From NCBI RefSeq assembly GCF_900169175.1, contig NZ_FXZM01000001.1, positions 1-64,000 of the forward strand: a stretch of 64,000 nt of DNA. Direction: 5' to 3'. Shown here piece by piece: positions 8,661 through 18,037 of the stretch. Every line of letters begins with the position of its first letter. The first letter of the stretch is position 1. Source of the DNA: Brevibacterium jeotgali (GTDB lineage Bacteria > Actinomycetota > Actinomycetes > Actinomycetales > Brevibacteriaceae). A model generated the notes under the pieces. It was not told the DNA's origin. It worked only from the letters and a program-made list of their open reading frames with translations, and did no database searches. A program made the position numbers and the translations under genes.

Positions 8661-9943
8661 CAGTACTGCTCCAGCCCTTCGTAGAGGGGGAAGTCGTCGC
8701 CGAGCCTCTGCACGCGTGCGCGGAGTGCGTCAGCGTCGGCACCCGGCTTGAGCGCCTGCGCGATGATGTCCGACACTTCCGCGAACTCTGCATCGTCGAA
8801 CCCACGAGCGGCCAGGGCCGGTGTGCCGATGCGCAGGCCCGACGTCACCATCGGCGGACGGGGGTCGAACGGCACGGCGTTGCGGTTGACCGTGATGCCG
8901 ACCTCGTGGAGGAGGTCTTCGGCCTGCTTGCCGTCAAGCTTCGAGTTGCGCAGGTCGACGAGCACCAGGTGCACGTCAGTGCCGCCGGTGAGCACCTGGA
9001 CCCCCTCGCCTGCGACGTCGGCCTCCTGCAGGCGGTCAGCGAGGATCCGCGCGCCGCGCAGCGTACGCTCCTGCCTCTCCTGGAACTCCGCCTGCGCTGC
9101 GAGCTTGAAGGCGACTGCCTTGGCCGCGATCACATGCATGAGCGGTCCGCCCTGCTGTCCCGGGAAGACGGCGGAGTTGAGCTTCTTCGCGTGCGCCTCG
9201 TCCTTCGACAGGATGAAGCCGGAGCGGGGGCCGCCGATCGTCTTGTGGACCGTCGACGACACGACGTCGGCGATCGGGACGGGGTTGGGGTGGAGTCCGG
9301 CGGCTGCGAGGCCCGCGAAGTGCGCCATGTCCACCCAGAGGGTCGCGCCCACTTCGTCCGCGATGGACCGGAATGCCTCGAAGTCGAGCTGCCGGGGGTA
9401 TGCGGACCAGCCGGCGACGATGACCTTCGGCCGGTGCTCGAGTGCCCGCTCACGGACGTTGTCCATGTCGACGCGGTAGGTGTCCGGATCCACCTCGTAG
9501 GAGGCGATGTCGTAGAGGCGCCCGGAGAAGTTGATCTTCATCCCGTGGGTCAGGTGACCGCCGTGGGCGAGGTCCATGCCCAGCAGCTTGTCGCCCGCAC
9601 GCGCGAACGCGTGCATCACGGCTGCGTTCGCCTGTGCGCCCGAGTGCGGCTGCACATTCGCGTACGCAGCGCCGAACAGCGACTTCGCCCGATCGATCGC
9701 GAGCTCCTCGGCGACGTCCACGTACTCGCAGCCGCCGTAGTACCGACGGTTCGGGTAGCCCTCGGCGTACTTGTTCGTCAGGACCGATCCCTGCGCCTGC
9801 AGGACTGCGCGCGGGACGAAGTTCTCCGATGCGATCATCTCCAGCGTGCTGCGCTGACGCGACAGCTCCTGGTCCAGCACCTGTGCGATCTCCGGATCGA
9901 CGTCGGCGAGGCCGGCGTTCAACGAGGACGGGACTTCTGTCAT
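8660..9943 (-). CDS. glyA: Serine hydroxymethyltransferase
   Basis: PLP enzyme converting serine and tetrahydrofolate to glycine and methylene-tetrahydrofolate. The PLP lysine is K234 in [11 protein letters not shown], preceded by the DMAHFAGL active-site strand. The ASENFV and [13 protein letters not shown] motifs are intact. Length 427 is normal. The start MTEVPSSL has GAGGAG upstream; longer readings add Arg-rich sequence with no homology. It forms a two-gene operon with folD. A TTCGGC-N16-TACCCT promoter lies about 55-80 nt upstream. Confidence 0.96.
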   Translation of the reverse strand: MTEVPSSLNAGLADVDPEIAQVLDQELSRQRSTLEMIASENFVPRAVLQAQGSVLTNKYAEGYPNRRYYGGCEYVDVAEELAIDRAKSLFGAAYANVQPHSGAQANAAVMHAFARAGDKLLGMDLAHGGHLTHGMKINFSGRLYDIASYEVDPDTYRVDMDNVRERALEHRPKVIVAGWSAYPRQLDFEAFRSIADEVGATLWVDMAHFAGLAAAGLHPNPVPIADVVSSTVHKTIGGPRSGFILSKDEAHAKKLNSAVFPGQQGGPLMHVIAAKAVAFKLAAQAEFQERQERTLRGARILADRLQEADVAGEGVQVLTGGTDVHLVLVDLRNSKLDGKQAEDLLHEVGITVNRNAVPFDPRPPMVTSGLRIGTPALAARGFDDAEFAEVSDIIAQALKPGADADALRARVQRLGDDFPLYEGLEQY

Positions 9944-9997
9944 CTGGGGGGTACTCCTCACGGGACGATAGGACAGCCGCGGGCGCGGTCCTCGATC

Positions 9998-10025
9998 AGG
10001 GTAACAGCGGCCATCGAGAGCCGAA
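9998..10025 (-). promoter_or_regulatory. Candidate promoter of glyA-folD
   Basis: Read on the minus strand: -35 TTCGGC (10020-10025), 16-nt spacer, -10 TACCCT (9998-10003). It lies about 55 nt upstream of the glyA start. No folate or glycine riboswitch was recognised in the 126-nt gap. Confidence 0.4.
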
Positions 10026-10069
10026 CCGCCGTCCCAGCATCCCACGATCCGGATGGTCCGGGAAGCGAA

Positions 10070-11026
10070 TCACCGCCGGATCTCGCGCTGAGGGCGCCTC
10101 TCCCCCTCCACCGGAGCCACCGCCATGGATGCGCTCAGGAGAAGTGCCGCACTGATCCCGGTCACGGTCCACACCGCTGCCGCATCCAGCCCCGCCGAAT
10201 CCGTCGCGAGGGTCAGCGCGGAGACCGGCACGGCGTGGGCGATGACGGCCGGCCACACGTTCCCCCAGCGAGACGCCGCCGCGCTGAGGAACAGGCTGAG
10301 CGGAAGCAGCCCGAACGTCAGAGCGACGGCGTGCGAGCCTGGCATGTCACCCTGGAGCACGTACGTGAGGTGGAGGGGCACGTGGAACGCCGTCCATGCG
10401 GCGGCGATCAGGAAGGCACCCGGCCAGAAGCCGCCGTCCAGCAGGCGGGGCAGATGCGATCGCCACACCACCTCCTCCCCCAGGGTGGACGCCGCGAGGA
10501 CCAGGGTGAACGACAGGATCGACAGCACGCCCATGAAGAGCACCCCTGTGGACTGGAGTTCGATCGCACCGACCGTGGCGGCGAGCGCAGCGGTGACGAC
10601 GGCGATGACGAGCACACCCGCGGCCGATCCCGCACTCGCGACGAGGGTCCCGACCGGTCGTGCACGGCCCTGCGTGCCGCGGGGTCGCCGCAGTCCCCAC
10701 CAGGATCCGAGCGTGCCCCGTCCTGCCCCGTGGAGCGATGGCGTGCGCACCATGACGACGAGGGCGACGAGCGCGGGGATCCACCGTCCGATGAAGAGTG
10801 CCCACGGCGGCACCGAGACGTCGGTGATCAGGAAGATCCCGCAGACGGCGGTCAGTACCGCGATCGACGCGCCCACGATCAGAGCGAACGCACGGCCTGG
10901 CGTCGCCGATGCCGGACGTGCGGCTCGTGGTTCCGGAGCTGTGCTGTCATAGCCGGGCGAGCCGGGGACGACCCGGCCGGAGTGGACGGCGGAGGCGGCC
11001 GGACGGGATGCGGGGGGTGCGGTCAT
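10070..11026 (-). CDS. CPBP-family intramembrane metalloprotease
   Basis: Multi-pass membrane protein of 318 residues with the ABI/CPBP (Rce1-like) motifs: EEVVWR at 184-189 (EExxxR), FHVPLH at 214-219 (FxxxH) and a later IAHAVPVS helix. These residues bind zinc in the Rce1 family. The first 45 residues are a cytoplasmic Ala/Pro-rich extension. TAGTGT lies 6 nt before the ATG, so a leaderless start is likely. Bacterial members are linked to protein processing or peptide self-immunity, but no bacteriocin gene is seen nearby. Its 5' end overlaps the possible start of the divergent AMP-binding gene. Confidence 0.85.
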   Translation of the reverse strand: MTAPPASRPAASAVHSGRVVPGSPGYDSTAPEPRAARPASATPGRAFALIVGASIAVLTAVCGIFLITDVSVPPWALFIGRWIPALVALVVMVRTPSLHGAGRGTLGSWWGLRRPRGTQGRARPVGTLVASAGSAAGVLVIAVVTAALAATVGAIELQSTGVLFMGVLSILSFTLVLAASTLGEEVVWRSHLPRLLDGGFWPGAFLIAAAWTAFHVPLHLTYVLQGDMPGSHAVALTFGLLPLSLFLSAAASRWGNVWPAVIAHAVPVSALTLATDSAGLDAAAVWTVTGISAALLLSASMAVAPVEGERRPQREIRR

Positions 11027-12760
11027 GCCCCCACACTAGGAGACCGAATCGCCGTCCACTGGGAGGGCGAACCGGGCGACCGACGATCCCTGACCTATGC
11101 GCAGCTGTCGCGCCAGGTCGAGCAGGCCGCACGCGCACTGCGCGAGCTGGGGGTCGGCCCCGAGGATGTCGTCGCGCTGCATACCGGATGGCTGCCGGAG
11201 ACCGTCATCACGATGCTCGCATGCATGGGGATCGGCGCATCGTGGTCGATGCTCCCCGTCTCCCTGCCGTCCGAAGCCCTGGGCACCCGCATCGACGCGC
11301 TCTCTCCGAGGGTTCTCCTCACCCAGGACGGCGCCTGGCGCCGCGGGGCGGTGCTTCCCCTGAAGAACCGGGCTGACGAAGCCCTCGCGAGCGCCGCAGG
11401 CGTCGAGGCCACGATCGTCATCCGACGCACCGGCATGGACGTCCCGTGGTTCCACGGGGACCACTGGTACAGCGCCCTCGTCGACGGCGCGGGCGGCGCC
11501 TTCGCCGGTGCAGACGGTTCTCCGTCGACCGGAGTCGGCGGTTCGCCGTCGCCGTCCCCCGAACGCTCCCCGAACGCCCGACGCGTGCCGGACCGGCCCA
11601 TGGGCGTGCGGCCGGACCATGTGCTCTGCACCCGGCAGCAGGCCTCCGGAGCACCGACCACTCGCCTGACCCAGCATTCGGCCGCCGGGGTCCTCCTGAC
11701 CGCTGCCGCCTTCCACGCGGCCGTTCGCACCGGTCCGGTCTTCTGGTGCGCCGCAGACGTGTCCTGGGCTGTCTCCACATGGCATGGGTTCATCGGCCCA
11801 CTGCTGTTCGGCGACACCATCGTGGTCTACGAGGGCACACTCGATGTGCCGGATCAGCTGCGCACGCTCGACGTGGTCGAGCGCTACGGAGTCTCGACCC
11901 TGGTGTCGTCACCATCGGTGATGCGCACCCTGCGCTCGTGGAACATCGACGCGGAGCTCAGCGCTCGCGGCTCGACGCTGCGCAGGCTCGTGACCGCGGG
12001 CGAGCCCGTCGAACCCGGACTGCGACACTGGATGGAGCAGACGTTCGCCGGGACCGGGTGCGAGGTCTCGGACGGCTGGGGGCAGGTGGAGCTCAATGGG
12101 ATCGTCCACGTGAACGGACCGACCCCGCTGCTCGACACGGCGCACGTGGCCGCTCTCGGCGAGGACGGCCGGGCGATCCGACCCGGTGAGTCCGGACAGC
12201 TGGTCCTGCGGCTCCCCACCCCGGGGTCGCTGGTCCTCGCCGATGCCCTGGCGGACGGATGGGAGCACGAGACCGCGGACGCTCTGGGATTCACGGAGGA
12301 CCTCGTCACCGCCTCGGAGGACGGCAGTCTGCACTTCCGCGGTCGGATGGATGCCGTGGTCTCCGTGTCCGGACAGCTGATCTCACTCGAGGCCGTCGCC
12401 CAGTCCCTGCTGGAGCACCCCTTCGTCACGGCGGCCACGGCCCTGCGCGCGCACAGGGAGAACTCCGGCAGCACGATCATCGCCTGCGTCGTCGCCGACG
12501 GCGAACCAGGACCGGGAACGGCACGCGAACTGATCGCCACGGTCAACGCGGAGCTCGGTGGGCTGGCCCGGCCGCGGATGATCGTCTTCGTCGACCGGAT
12601 GACCGGAGCCATCGACCGCGGCGCGCTCGCGGACGCACTCGTCGCGCTGGTGCCGTCGCGCACCGCGTGGGCGGTGCGCACGTGGGACGAGGTGCTCGAA
12701 GCGGTCGTCTCCGCCCCCTCCGGCTGCGGAGACGCCGCGCTCTCACAGGACGACGAGTGA
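10982..12760 (+). CDS. Degenerate acetyl-CoA-synthetase-like AMP-binding protein
   Basis: The protein follows the acetyl-CoA synthetase fold from DRIAVHWEGEPGDRRSLTYAQL to the C-terminal subdomain (FRGRMDAVVSVSGQ), so the ANL superfamily assignment is firm. Key elements are damaged. The family's N-terminal region before DRIAVHW is missing. The ATP-binding loop (normally YTSGTTGKPK) reads CTRQQASGAPTT around residues 216-227. The A5 motif is WGQVEL rather than WGQTE. The A7 aspartate segment is TED rather than TGD. The A10 catalytic lysine (usual TRSGK) is A543 in MTGAIDR. A Ser/Pro-rich insertion sits near residues 180-205. No convincing start exists: GTG 10982 lies inside the divergent CPBP gene and the first homologous codons carry no start. 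It is probably a non-catalytic paralog or a pseudogene. It overlaps the end of the convergent LysE gene by 18 bp. Confidence 0.6.
   Translation: MDGGGGRTGCGGCGHAPTLGDRIAVHWEGEPGDRRSLTYAQLSRQVEQAARALRELGVGPEDVVALHTGWLPETVITMLACMGIGASWSMLPVSLPSEALGTRIDALSPRVLLTQDGAWRRGAVLPLKNRADEALASAAGVEATIVIRRTGMDVPWFHGDHWYSALVDGAGGAFAGADGSPSTGVGGSPSPSPERSPNARRVPDRPMGVRPDHVLCTRQQASGAPTTRLTQHSAAGVLLTAAAFHAAVRTGPVFWCAADVSWAVSTWHGFIGPLLFGDTIVVYEGTLDVPDQLRTLDVVERYGVSTLVSSPSVMRTLRSWNIDAELSARGSTLRRLVTAGEPVEPGLRHWMEQTFAGTGCEVSDGWGQVELNGIVHVNGPTPLLDTAHVAALGEDGRAIRPGESGQLVLRLPTPGSLVLADALADGWEHETADALGFTEDLVTASEDGSLHFRGRMDAVVSVSGQLISLEAVAQSLLEHPFVTAATALRAHRENSGSTIIACVVADGEPGPGTARELIATVNAELGGLARPRMIVFVDRMTGAIDRGALADALVALVPSRTAWAVRTWDEVLEAVVSAPSGCGDAALSQDDE
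11033..11038 (-). promoter_or_regulatory. -10 element TAGTGT for leaderless CPBP protease
   Basis: Read on the minus strand, TAGTGT ends 6 nt before the ATG at 11026, matching the other leaderless starts in the window. Confidence 0.45.
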
Positions 12761-13660
12761 GACGCCCAGGACGACGAGGACCGCGCCCGCAGCACCATCG
12801 ACGATGAGTGGCCCCGAGCCTCCCGTCAGGAACCGACCCACGCGCGCTGCGACGACGGATAGACCCGCCCCGTAGGCGAGCATGCACCCGACGACGGTCG
12901 CGACGAGCACCACGTGCTCGACGGGTCCCGGAGACTCCGGCAGGAACGGCGGAAGCAGCGCCAGGAAGAACAGTCCCGTCTTGGGGTTCGTGAGCGAACT
13001 GATCAGCCCGGTCCGGAAGACCGTCGGCAGCGATCGGGCGGGCACGCGCGGCTCGACGTCTGCTCCCTGCCCGGTATGTGCGCCGACTCCCTGCCGGGGA
13101 GGCGCCACAGCTGCCGCCGGAGCAGCCGCGGATCCGTGCGGAGCTCCGTGCGGCCCAGCCCACGTCCCGGCCATCGCGGCATCCGGGACCGCCGCGGCAT
13201 CCGGGACCGCCTGGGCAGTCTGGACCGCCTGGACCGCCGGAGCCGCCTGGACCATCTGAGCCGTCGACGCCTCGGCGCCGGCCGACCCCACCTGAGATGA
13301 CTCAGCCGCCGACTGCGCAGCGAGCTCCTTCCGGGTTCTGCGGACCTGCAGGAGAGCGGACGCCCCGAGGAAGACCAGATAGCTCCCGCCCACCCAGGTG
13401 AGCGCGACGCGCACGTCCGGGAACCGCTCCAGGAGTGCGGCCACTCCCGTGAGTGCGAGCACCGCCCACACCAGGACCCCCAGCCCTGCCGCAGCGGTGT
13501 ACACCAGCCCCCCACGCACACTGCGCGCCGCGAACCGCAGGGTCAGGAACGTATCGGGACCGGGCGTCACGGCGAGGATCACGCTCGCACCCAGGAACGC
13601 ACTGTACTCCGCGCCGGTCACCGGAGGATCTCCCGCAGCACCATCCAGCACCTCTTCCAT
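12743..13660 (-). CDS. LysE/RhtB-type amino-acid exporter with an expanded cytoplasmic loop
   Basis: Six-helix exporter of the LysE superfamily. The N-terminal signature VTPGPDTF and the second-half motif FRTGLISSLTNPKTGLFFLALLP region are clear. About 98 residues rich in Ala, Pro, Gln and Gly are inserted between helix 3 and helix 4 (after VRRTRKEL and before RSLPTVFR), making it about 305 residues instead of the usual 200-210. The insertion contains an exact 18-bp tandem duplication coding AVPDAA twice. The start MEEVLDGA is preferred over one 14 residues upstream, without strong ribosome-site support. The transported substrate is unknown; a LysR regulator is divergent upstream and is the natural candidate controller. 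Confidence 0.8.
   Translation of the reverse strand: MEEVLDGAAGDPPVTGAEYSAFLGASVILAVTPGPDTFLTLRFAARSVRGGLVYTAAAGLGVLVWAVLALTGVAALLERFPDVRVALTWVGGSYLVFLGASALLQVRRTRKELAAQSAAESSQVGSAGAEASTAQMVQAAPAVQAVQTAQAVPDAAAVPDAAMAGTWAGPHGAPHGSAAAPAAAVAPPRQGVGAHTGQGADVEPRVPARSLPTVFRTGLISSLTNPKTGLFFLALLPPFLPESPGPVEHVVLVATVVGCMLAYGAGLSVVAARVGRFLTGGSGPLIVDGAAGAVLVVLGVSLVVL
13176..13211. repeat. Exact 18-bp tandem duplication in the LysE loop
   Basis: GCGGCATCCGGGACCGCC occurs twice back to back. On the minus strand it codes AVPDAA-AVPDAA in the low-complexity loop, preserving the reading frame. Confidence 0.9.
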
Positions 13661-13764
13661 CAGACAGTCGGCAGGCCCCGCCAGACGCCGGGGCCCACTC
13701 AAGGATGCACGGTGCGGCCGTCGCTGAAAAGCAGATGTTCCTGCAGCACCATCAGTCTCAGCCT

Positions 13765-13770
13765 TATGAT
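13765..13770 (+). promoter_or_regulatory. -10 element TATGAT for leaderless LysR gene
   Basis: TATGAT ends 6 nt before the ATG at 13777; no Shine-Dalgarno sequence is available in the remaining 6 nt. Confidence 0.6.
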
Positions 13771-13776
13771 CGGAGC

Positions 13777-14673
13777 ATGTGGGATCTCAACAGGCTGAGG
13801 ATGTGGCGGGCAGTCGTGAGCACCGGGTCGGTGACAGACGCTGCACGGAACCTCCAGTACTCCCCCGCCAGCGTGAGCCAGCAGATCATCGCGCTTCAGC
13901 AGGCCCTCGGGTTCCCCCTCTATCGGCGGGTGGGCCGCGGCATCGAGATCACCGAGGCGGGCCGTCGGTTCGCCCAGGAGACGGACGACCTCTTCGACGA
14001 GTCCGCACGGCTCACGGACGTCGTGGATGCGCTGCGGTCGGGCCCGCGGGGCCACGTCTCCATCGGGTGCTCGTCGTCCGTCGCCCGCGAATGGATCCCC
14101 GATGTCCTGCGTGAGGCTGTCGTCCGCTTCCCCCACCTCCGCTACGACGTGATGACGAACGAACCCTCATCAGGTGCAGACCGGCACCGGGCGGACGTGG
14201 ACGTCGTGAGCGAACCGGGCCACACCGAGCCGACGGCGAAGGGCGGTGGGAGCACCGACCATCTCATCGACGACACGTATCTGCTCGTCCTGCCCGCACA
14301 GCATCCGCTCAGCGAGCACTCCGTCGTCTCCGTCGGACAGCTCGCAGATGAACCCCTGCTGGACCCCGACGTGCAGGGCAGTGCGACCGGCGATGTCATC
14401 GAACACGCGACACGGGCCGCAGGGTTCTCACCCCGCTACGCGGCCCGCGCTGACGACCACTACGGCATCCTTGCCATGGTGTCCGCCGGAATCGGCCTCG
14501 CCGCGCTTCCCCGTCTTGCAGTGGCGGGGCTGCCCTCCGACCTCACCTCGCGTCCCCTGACGGATCCCACGCCCCACCGCCGCATCATGCTCCATGTGGA
14601 TCGACGGGTCGCGCATCTGCCGCATGTCGAGTTCCTCCGTGCGGCATTCATCCGCACTGCGGCCGCTGAATGA
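13777..14673 (+). CDS. LysR-family transcriptional regulator
   Basis: A 298-residue LysR-type protein: N-terminal winged helix-turn-helix (LRMWRAVVSTGSVTDAARNL, then SPASVSQQIIALQQALG), linker helix, and a periplasmic-binding-protein-like effector domain (about residues 95-290). The start MWDLNRLRM is fixed by the HTH and by TATGAT 6 nt upstream; longer readings add unrelated sequence. It is divergent from the LysE-type exporter gene, the standard LysR arrangement, so exporter control is inferred. The effector is unknown. Confidence 0.9.
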   Translation: MWDLNRLRMWRAVVSTGSVTDAARNLQYSPASVSQQIIALQQALGFPLYRRVGRGIEITEAGRRFAQETDDLFDESARLTDVVDALRSGPRGHVSIGCSSSVAREWIPDVLREAVVRFPHLRYDVMTNEPSSGADRHRADVDVVSEPGHTEPTAKGGGSTDHLIDDTYLLVLPAQHPLSEHSVVSVGQLADEPLLDPDVQGSATGDVIEHATRAAGFSPRYAARADDHYGILAMVSAGIGLAALPRLAVAGLPSDLTSRPLTDPTPHRRIMLHVDRRVAHLPHVEFLRAAFIRTAAAE

Positions 14674-14714
14674 CGGAAGCCGCCGCCCTCCCACAGGAGG
14701 ACAGCGGCTTCCGT
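14673..14714 (+). terminator. Hairpin terminator of the LysR gene
   Basis: Perfect 11-bp stem (ACGGAAGCCGC / GCGGCTTCCGT) starting at the stop codon, with a 20-nt loop. Confidence 0.55.
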
Positions 14715-14755
14715 GCGCACCCACTCGCGACACGAGTACTGCGGCTCGTGGAGCT

Positions 14756-14786
14756 CAGTCCCCGCAGAGCATTCCTACGGGGACTG
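14756..14786 (-). terminator. Hairpin terminator after rplQ
   Basis: Perfect 9-bp stem (CAGTCCCCG / CGGGGACTG) just downstream of the rplQ stop on the minus strand, ending the alpha-type operon. Confidence 0.55.
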
Positions 14787-14791
14787 CGCAC

Positions 14792-15370
14792 TCACTTCGT
14801 GTCGTCTGCCGGCGTCTCAGCAGTGTCATCGGCAGGCGCCGAATCGGCGTCTGCTTCAGCAGCCGCCTGCGACTCGTCGACCTGTGCACCCGAGATGACG
14901 TCGGGCTCAGCGGCCGGCGCCTCCTCGGTCTCGACGACCTCGGCGTCCGCAGCAGCGGCTTCGGCCGCAGTGGCCTGCTCGGCCTCGTTCACGGTCGCCT
15001 GCTTGGGCGAGTAGGGCTCGAGGACGAGCTCGATGACGGCCATCGGGGCGTTGTCGCCCTTGCGGGGGCCGATCTTCGTGATGCGGGTGTAGCCGCCCGG
15101 TCGCTCAGCGACCGCAGGTGCGATCGAGGTGAACAGCTCGTGGACGATCCCCTTGTCGGAGATCGAGCCCAGCACGCGACGACGCGACGCGAGGTCGCCC
15201 TTCTTCGCGAACGTGACGAGGCGCTCCGCAACCGGACGCAGGCGCTTGGCCTTGTTCACGGTGGTGGTGATGGACTTGTGCTCGAAGAGCTGCGCAGCCA
15301 TGTTGTTGAGCATGATGCGCTCGTGCGCCGGCGAGCCTCCGAGGCGGTTTCCCTTAGTGGGAGTGGGCAT
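14792..15370 (-). CDS. rplQ: 50S ribosomal protein L17
   Basis: Large-subunit protein near the exit tunnel. The conserved core [23 protein letters not shown] begins the protein and continues to about residue 125. A C-terminal tail of about 65 residues, rich in Ala, Glu and Asp, makes it 192 residues instead of about 120; such acidic tails are frequent in actinobacterial L17. Last gene of the infA-rpmJ-rpsM-rpsK-rpoA-rplQ run, 42 nt after rpoA, and followed by a terminator hairpin. truA, often next, is not here. Confidence 0.97.
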   Translation of the reverse strand: MPTPTKGNRLGGSPAHERIMLNNMAAQLFEHKSITTTVNKAKRLRPVAERLVTFAKKGDLASRRRVLGSISDKGIVHELFTSIAPAVAERPGGYTRITKIGPRKGDNAPMAVIELVLEPYSPKQATVNEAEQATAAEAAAADAEVVETEEAPAAEPDVISGAQVDESQAAAEADADSAPADDTAETPADDTK

Positions 15371-15412
15371 TGTTCTGTCTCCTTGGAATTCTTACGTACC
15401 GCGGGCAACCGC

Positions 15413-16438
15413 TCAGTACTGCTCGTCCTCGACGTACGCGTCGTCGTCGGTCTCGCCGGTCTCGCCGATCTCGCCGGTCTCGTCAGCTTCGCCGAAGCCG
15501 ACTGCGCTGTCCTTCAGGTTCAGACCGAGCTCACCGAGCTTCTGACGCACCTCGTCGATGGACTTCTGACCGAAGTTCCGGATGTCCATCAGATCTGCCT
15601 CGCTGCGAGCCACGAGCTCACCCACCGTGTGGATGCCCTCGCGCTTGAGGCAGTTGTACGAGCGGACCGTCAGTTCGAGGTCCTCGATCGCCAGAGCGAG
15701 ATCAGCGGCCATCGCGGCGTCCACCGGCGACGGTCCGATCTCGATTCCTTCAGCTTCGACGTTGAGCTCACGGGCCAGGCCGAAGAGCTCGACGAGAGTC
15801 TTGCCCGCCGATGCCAGCGCATCGCGCGGGACGATCGAGGGCTTCGTCTCGACATCGACGATGAGACGGTCGAAGTCCGTGCGCTGCGCGACACGGGTGG
15901 CTTCCACCTTGTACGACACCTTGAGCACGGGCGAGTAGATCGAGTCGACCGGGATGCGGCCGATCTCTGCGTCCGCATTCTTGTTCTGCGCGGCGGACAC
16001 GTAGCCGCGTCCACGCTCGACGGTCAGCTCGATGTCGAGCCGACCGGTGTCGTTGAGGGTGGCGATGTAGAGATCGGGGTTGTGGATCTCGACGCCTGCG
16101 GGCGCGGAGATGTCCTCAGCGGTGACGGCGCCGGGCCCCTGCTTGCGCAGGTAGGCGACGACGGGCTCGTCGAACTCCGAGGACACGACCAGCGACTTCA
16201 GGTTGAGGAGGAACTCTGTGACGTCCTCCTTCACCCCCGGCACCGTCGAGAACTCGTGCAGGACTCCGTCGATCCGGAGGCTCGTGACCGAGGCACCGGG
16301 AATGGACGACAGGAGAGTGCGACGCAGCGAGTTGCCGAGGGTGTAGCCGAATCCGGGCTCGAGCGGTTCAATGGTGAACCGCGATCGACGATCGGAGACG
16401 ACCTCTTCCGTGAGCGTGGGGCGCTGTGCAATGAGCAC
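15413..16438 (-). CDS. rpoA: DNA-directed RNA polymerase subunit alpha
   Basis: RNA polymerase assembly platform and activator contact. The N-terminal domain ([20 protein letters not shown]) dimerises and binds beta and beta-prime. The C-terminal domain ([20 protein letters not shown] segment and [15 protein letters not shown]) binds UP elements and regulators. The 341-residue length and a C-terminal acidic tail ([17 protein letters not shown]) fit actinobacteria. rpsK lies 172 nt upstream; rpsD is not between them, as in many Micrococcales and streptomycetes. The 172-nt gap shows no gene. Confidence 0.98.
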   Translation of the reverse strand: MLIAQRPTLTEEVVSDRRSRFTIEPLEPGFGYTLGNSLRRTLLSSIPGASVTSLRIDGVLHEFSTVPGVKEDVTEFLLNLKSLVVSSEFDEPVVAYLRKQGPGAVTAEDISAPAGVEIHNPDLYIATLNDTGRLDIELTVERGRGYVSAAQNKNADAEIGRIPVDSIYSPVLKVSYKVEATRVAQRTDFDRLIVDVETKPSIVPRDALASAGKTLVELFGLARELNVEAEGIEIGPSPVDAAMAADLALAIEDLELTVRSYNCLKREGIHTVGELVARSEADLMDIRNFGQKSIDEVRQKLGELGLNLKDSAVGFGEADETGEIGETGETDDDAYVEDEQY

Positions 16439-16610
16439 GTGGGCTTCCTTTCAGCGAACATCCGCTATATGACGTTCGCGGGCATTCAAGAGCACGCGGC
16501 GGGGACGTGCTCGAAACGCTGGCGGTTGAAGGTCCGGCTGCGGCCCGCCGCACCCCAGACGCGATGTCCTGCGGATCATCGCCGGGGCGCAGGGCCGCGG
16601 CCGGTGCTGA

Positions 16611-17012
16611 TCAGCCGCGCCGACGCTTGGGCGGACGGCAGCCGTTGTGCGGCGTGGGGGTGACGTCCTGGATCGTGCCCAGCTCCAGACCGGCGGCCTG
16701 CAGCGAGCGGATCGCGGTCTCACGTCCCGAACCCGGGCCCTTCACGAAGACGTCGACCTTCTTGAGGCCGTGCTCCTGCGCGCGACGGGCTGCGGACTCC
16801 GCGGCCATCTGAGCGGCGTAGGGGGTCGACTTGCGCGAACCCTTGAAGCCGACCTCACCGGAGGACGCCCACGAGATGACGGCGCCCGCCGGGTCCGTGA
16901 TGGACACGATCGTGTTGTTGAACGTGGACTTGATGTGCGCCTGACCGGCGACGATGTTCTTCTTCAGGCTGCGGCGCGTCTTGCGCGCAGCTGTGCGTGT
17001 CTTGGGAGGCAT
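16611..17012 (-). CDS. rpsK: 30S ribosomal protein S11
   Basis: Platform protein of the small subunit, 133 residues. The conserved core [19 protein letters not shown] and the C-terminal [18 protein letters not shown] are intact. N-terminal Lys/Arg-rich extension [14 protein letters not shown] is as usual in actinobacteria. It follows rpsM by 33 nt in the same transcription unit. Confidence 0.98.
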   Translation of the reverse strand: MPPKTRTAARKTRRSLKKNIVAGQAHIKSTFNNTIVSITDPAGAVISWASSGEVGFKGSRKSTPYAAQMAAESAARRAQEHGLKKVDVFVKGPGSGRETAIRSLQAAGLELGTIQDVTPTPHNGCRPPKRRRG

Positions 17013-17045
17013 ATTCGTCGAAACTCCTGATCGATCCTGGAAGGA

Positions 17046-17414
17046 TTACTTCTTCTTGCCGGCCACGGTGCGCTTGGGGCCCTTGCGGGTACGCGCATTG
17101 GTCTTCGTGCGCTGTCCACGCACGGGCAGACCGCGGCGGTGGCGGAGGCCTTCGTAGGAGCCGATCTCGACCTTGCGGCGAATGTCGGCGGAGACCTCGC
17201 GGCGGAGGTCACCCTCCACCTTGAAGGTGCCTTCGATGTAGTCGCGCAGCTGGATCAGCTCCGCGTCAGTCAGGTCTTTCACACGGGTCGACGGATTGAT
17301 ACCGGTCTCCGTCAGGGTCTGGCGCGCACGTGTGCGGCCCACACCAAAGATGTATGTCAGGGCGACCTCCACCCGCTTCTCACGGGGGATGTCGACTCCG
17401 GCAAGACGTGCCAT
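17046..17414 (-). CDS. rpsM: 30S ribosomal protein S13
   Basis: Head protein of the small subunit that contacts tRNA and L5. [21 protein letters not shown] at the N-terminus and the basic C-terminal [24 protein letters not shown] are diagnostic; 122 residues. It lies 209 nt after rpmJ; that gap contains several GC-rich inverted repeats but no gene. Confidence 0.98.
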   Translation of the reverse strand: MARLAGVDIPREKRVEVALTYIFGVGRTRARQTLTETGINPSTRVKDLTDAELIQLRDYIEGTFKVEGDLRREVSADIRRKVEIGSYEGLRHRRGLPVRGQRTKTNARTRKGPKRTVAGKKK

Positions 17415-17623
17415 CTGTTCTTCCTTCTCATTGATTCGGAGGTGCTGTTGCAGTCCTTCTCCCCCGGGATGTCCCGTGGGTCCCCGGCCTCCGACCGAGG
17501 GTGTCGTCCCGCCCGCTTCGGATCACAGGGATCCCTGCGGAGCGGGGGGCGAGGTCTGCGTGGGTGTGCGGCTCGCTCTCGATCAGTCGAGAGTGACACC
17601 AGATCTGCCCGAAGTGGGGACGA

Positions 17624-17737
17624 TCAGCCCTGACGCTGCTTATGGCGCGGGTTGTCGCAGATCACCATGACGCGGCTGTGGCGACGGATGATCTTGCACT
17701 TCTCACAGATCGGCTTGACGCTGGGCTTCACCTTCAT
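17624..17737 (-). CDS. rpmJ: 50S ribosomal protein L36
   Basis: A 37-residue protein, [20 protein letters not shown] at its start and NPRHKQRQG at its end. It is the zinc-binding (C+) form: Cys11, Cys14, Cys27 and His32 make the CCCH zinc ribbon. It lies between infA and rpsM as in the standard alpha operon order. The zinc form implies that a zinc-free paralog might exist elsewhere in the genome. Confidence 0.97.
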   Translation of the reverse strand: MKVKPSVKPICEKCKIIRRHSRVMVICDNPRHKQRQG

Positions 17738-17815
17738 AGCTGTTCCTTCTTTCACCGCGAATGCCCCGAGTCCCCCCGGGGCAGCGCCTGCGAAATCGTC
17801 GAAGCGATCGTTTGC

Positions 17816-18037
17816 TTACTTGTACCGGTAGACGATACGGCCGCGCGACAGGTCGTAGGGAGACAGTTCCACGACGACCCGATCCTCAGGCAGGATGCGG
17901 ATGTAGTGCTGACGCATCTTGCCGGAGATGTGAGCGAGAACTTTGTGGCCGTTGGTCAGCTCGACCCGGAACGAGGCGTTCGGAAGAGCCTCCAACACAG
18001 TTCCCTCGATCTCGATGACCCCTTCTTTTTTGGCCAT
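17816..18037 (-). CDS. infA: Translation initiation factor IF-1
   Basis: A 73-residue OB-fold protein that binds the 30S A site during initiation. [20 protein letters not shown] at the N-terminus and [15 protein letters not shown] at the C-terminus are near-universal. The start MAKKEG is chosen by family length; a longer reading adds about 100 unrelated residues. It heads the infA-to-rplQ run and is separated from map by the protease block, so it must have its own promoter in 18038-18305, though I cannot pick one confidently. Confidence 0.98.
   Translation of the reverse strand: MAKKEGVIEIEGTVLEALPNASFRVELTNGHKVLAHISGKMRQHYIRILPEDRVVVELSPYDLSRGRIVYRYK

Noticed and set aside
8906..10981. Upstream extension of the plus-strand AMP-binding frame through glyA
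   Set aside because: This part is antisense to glyA and the CPBP gene and shows no homology; only the region from about 11,036 resembles acetyl-CoA synthetase.
16439..16610. Loss of rpsD between rpsK and rpoA
   Set aside because: Absence of rpsD here is common in Micrococcales and Streptomyces and is not informative.
17415..17623. Small gene or RNA in the rpsM-rpmJ gap
   Set aside because: Only GC-rich short inverted repeats (for example CAGGGATCCCTG) are seen; no start with a ribosome site or conserved RNA pattern.
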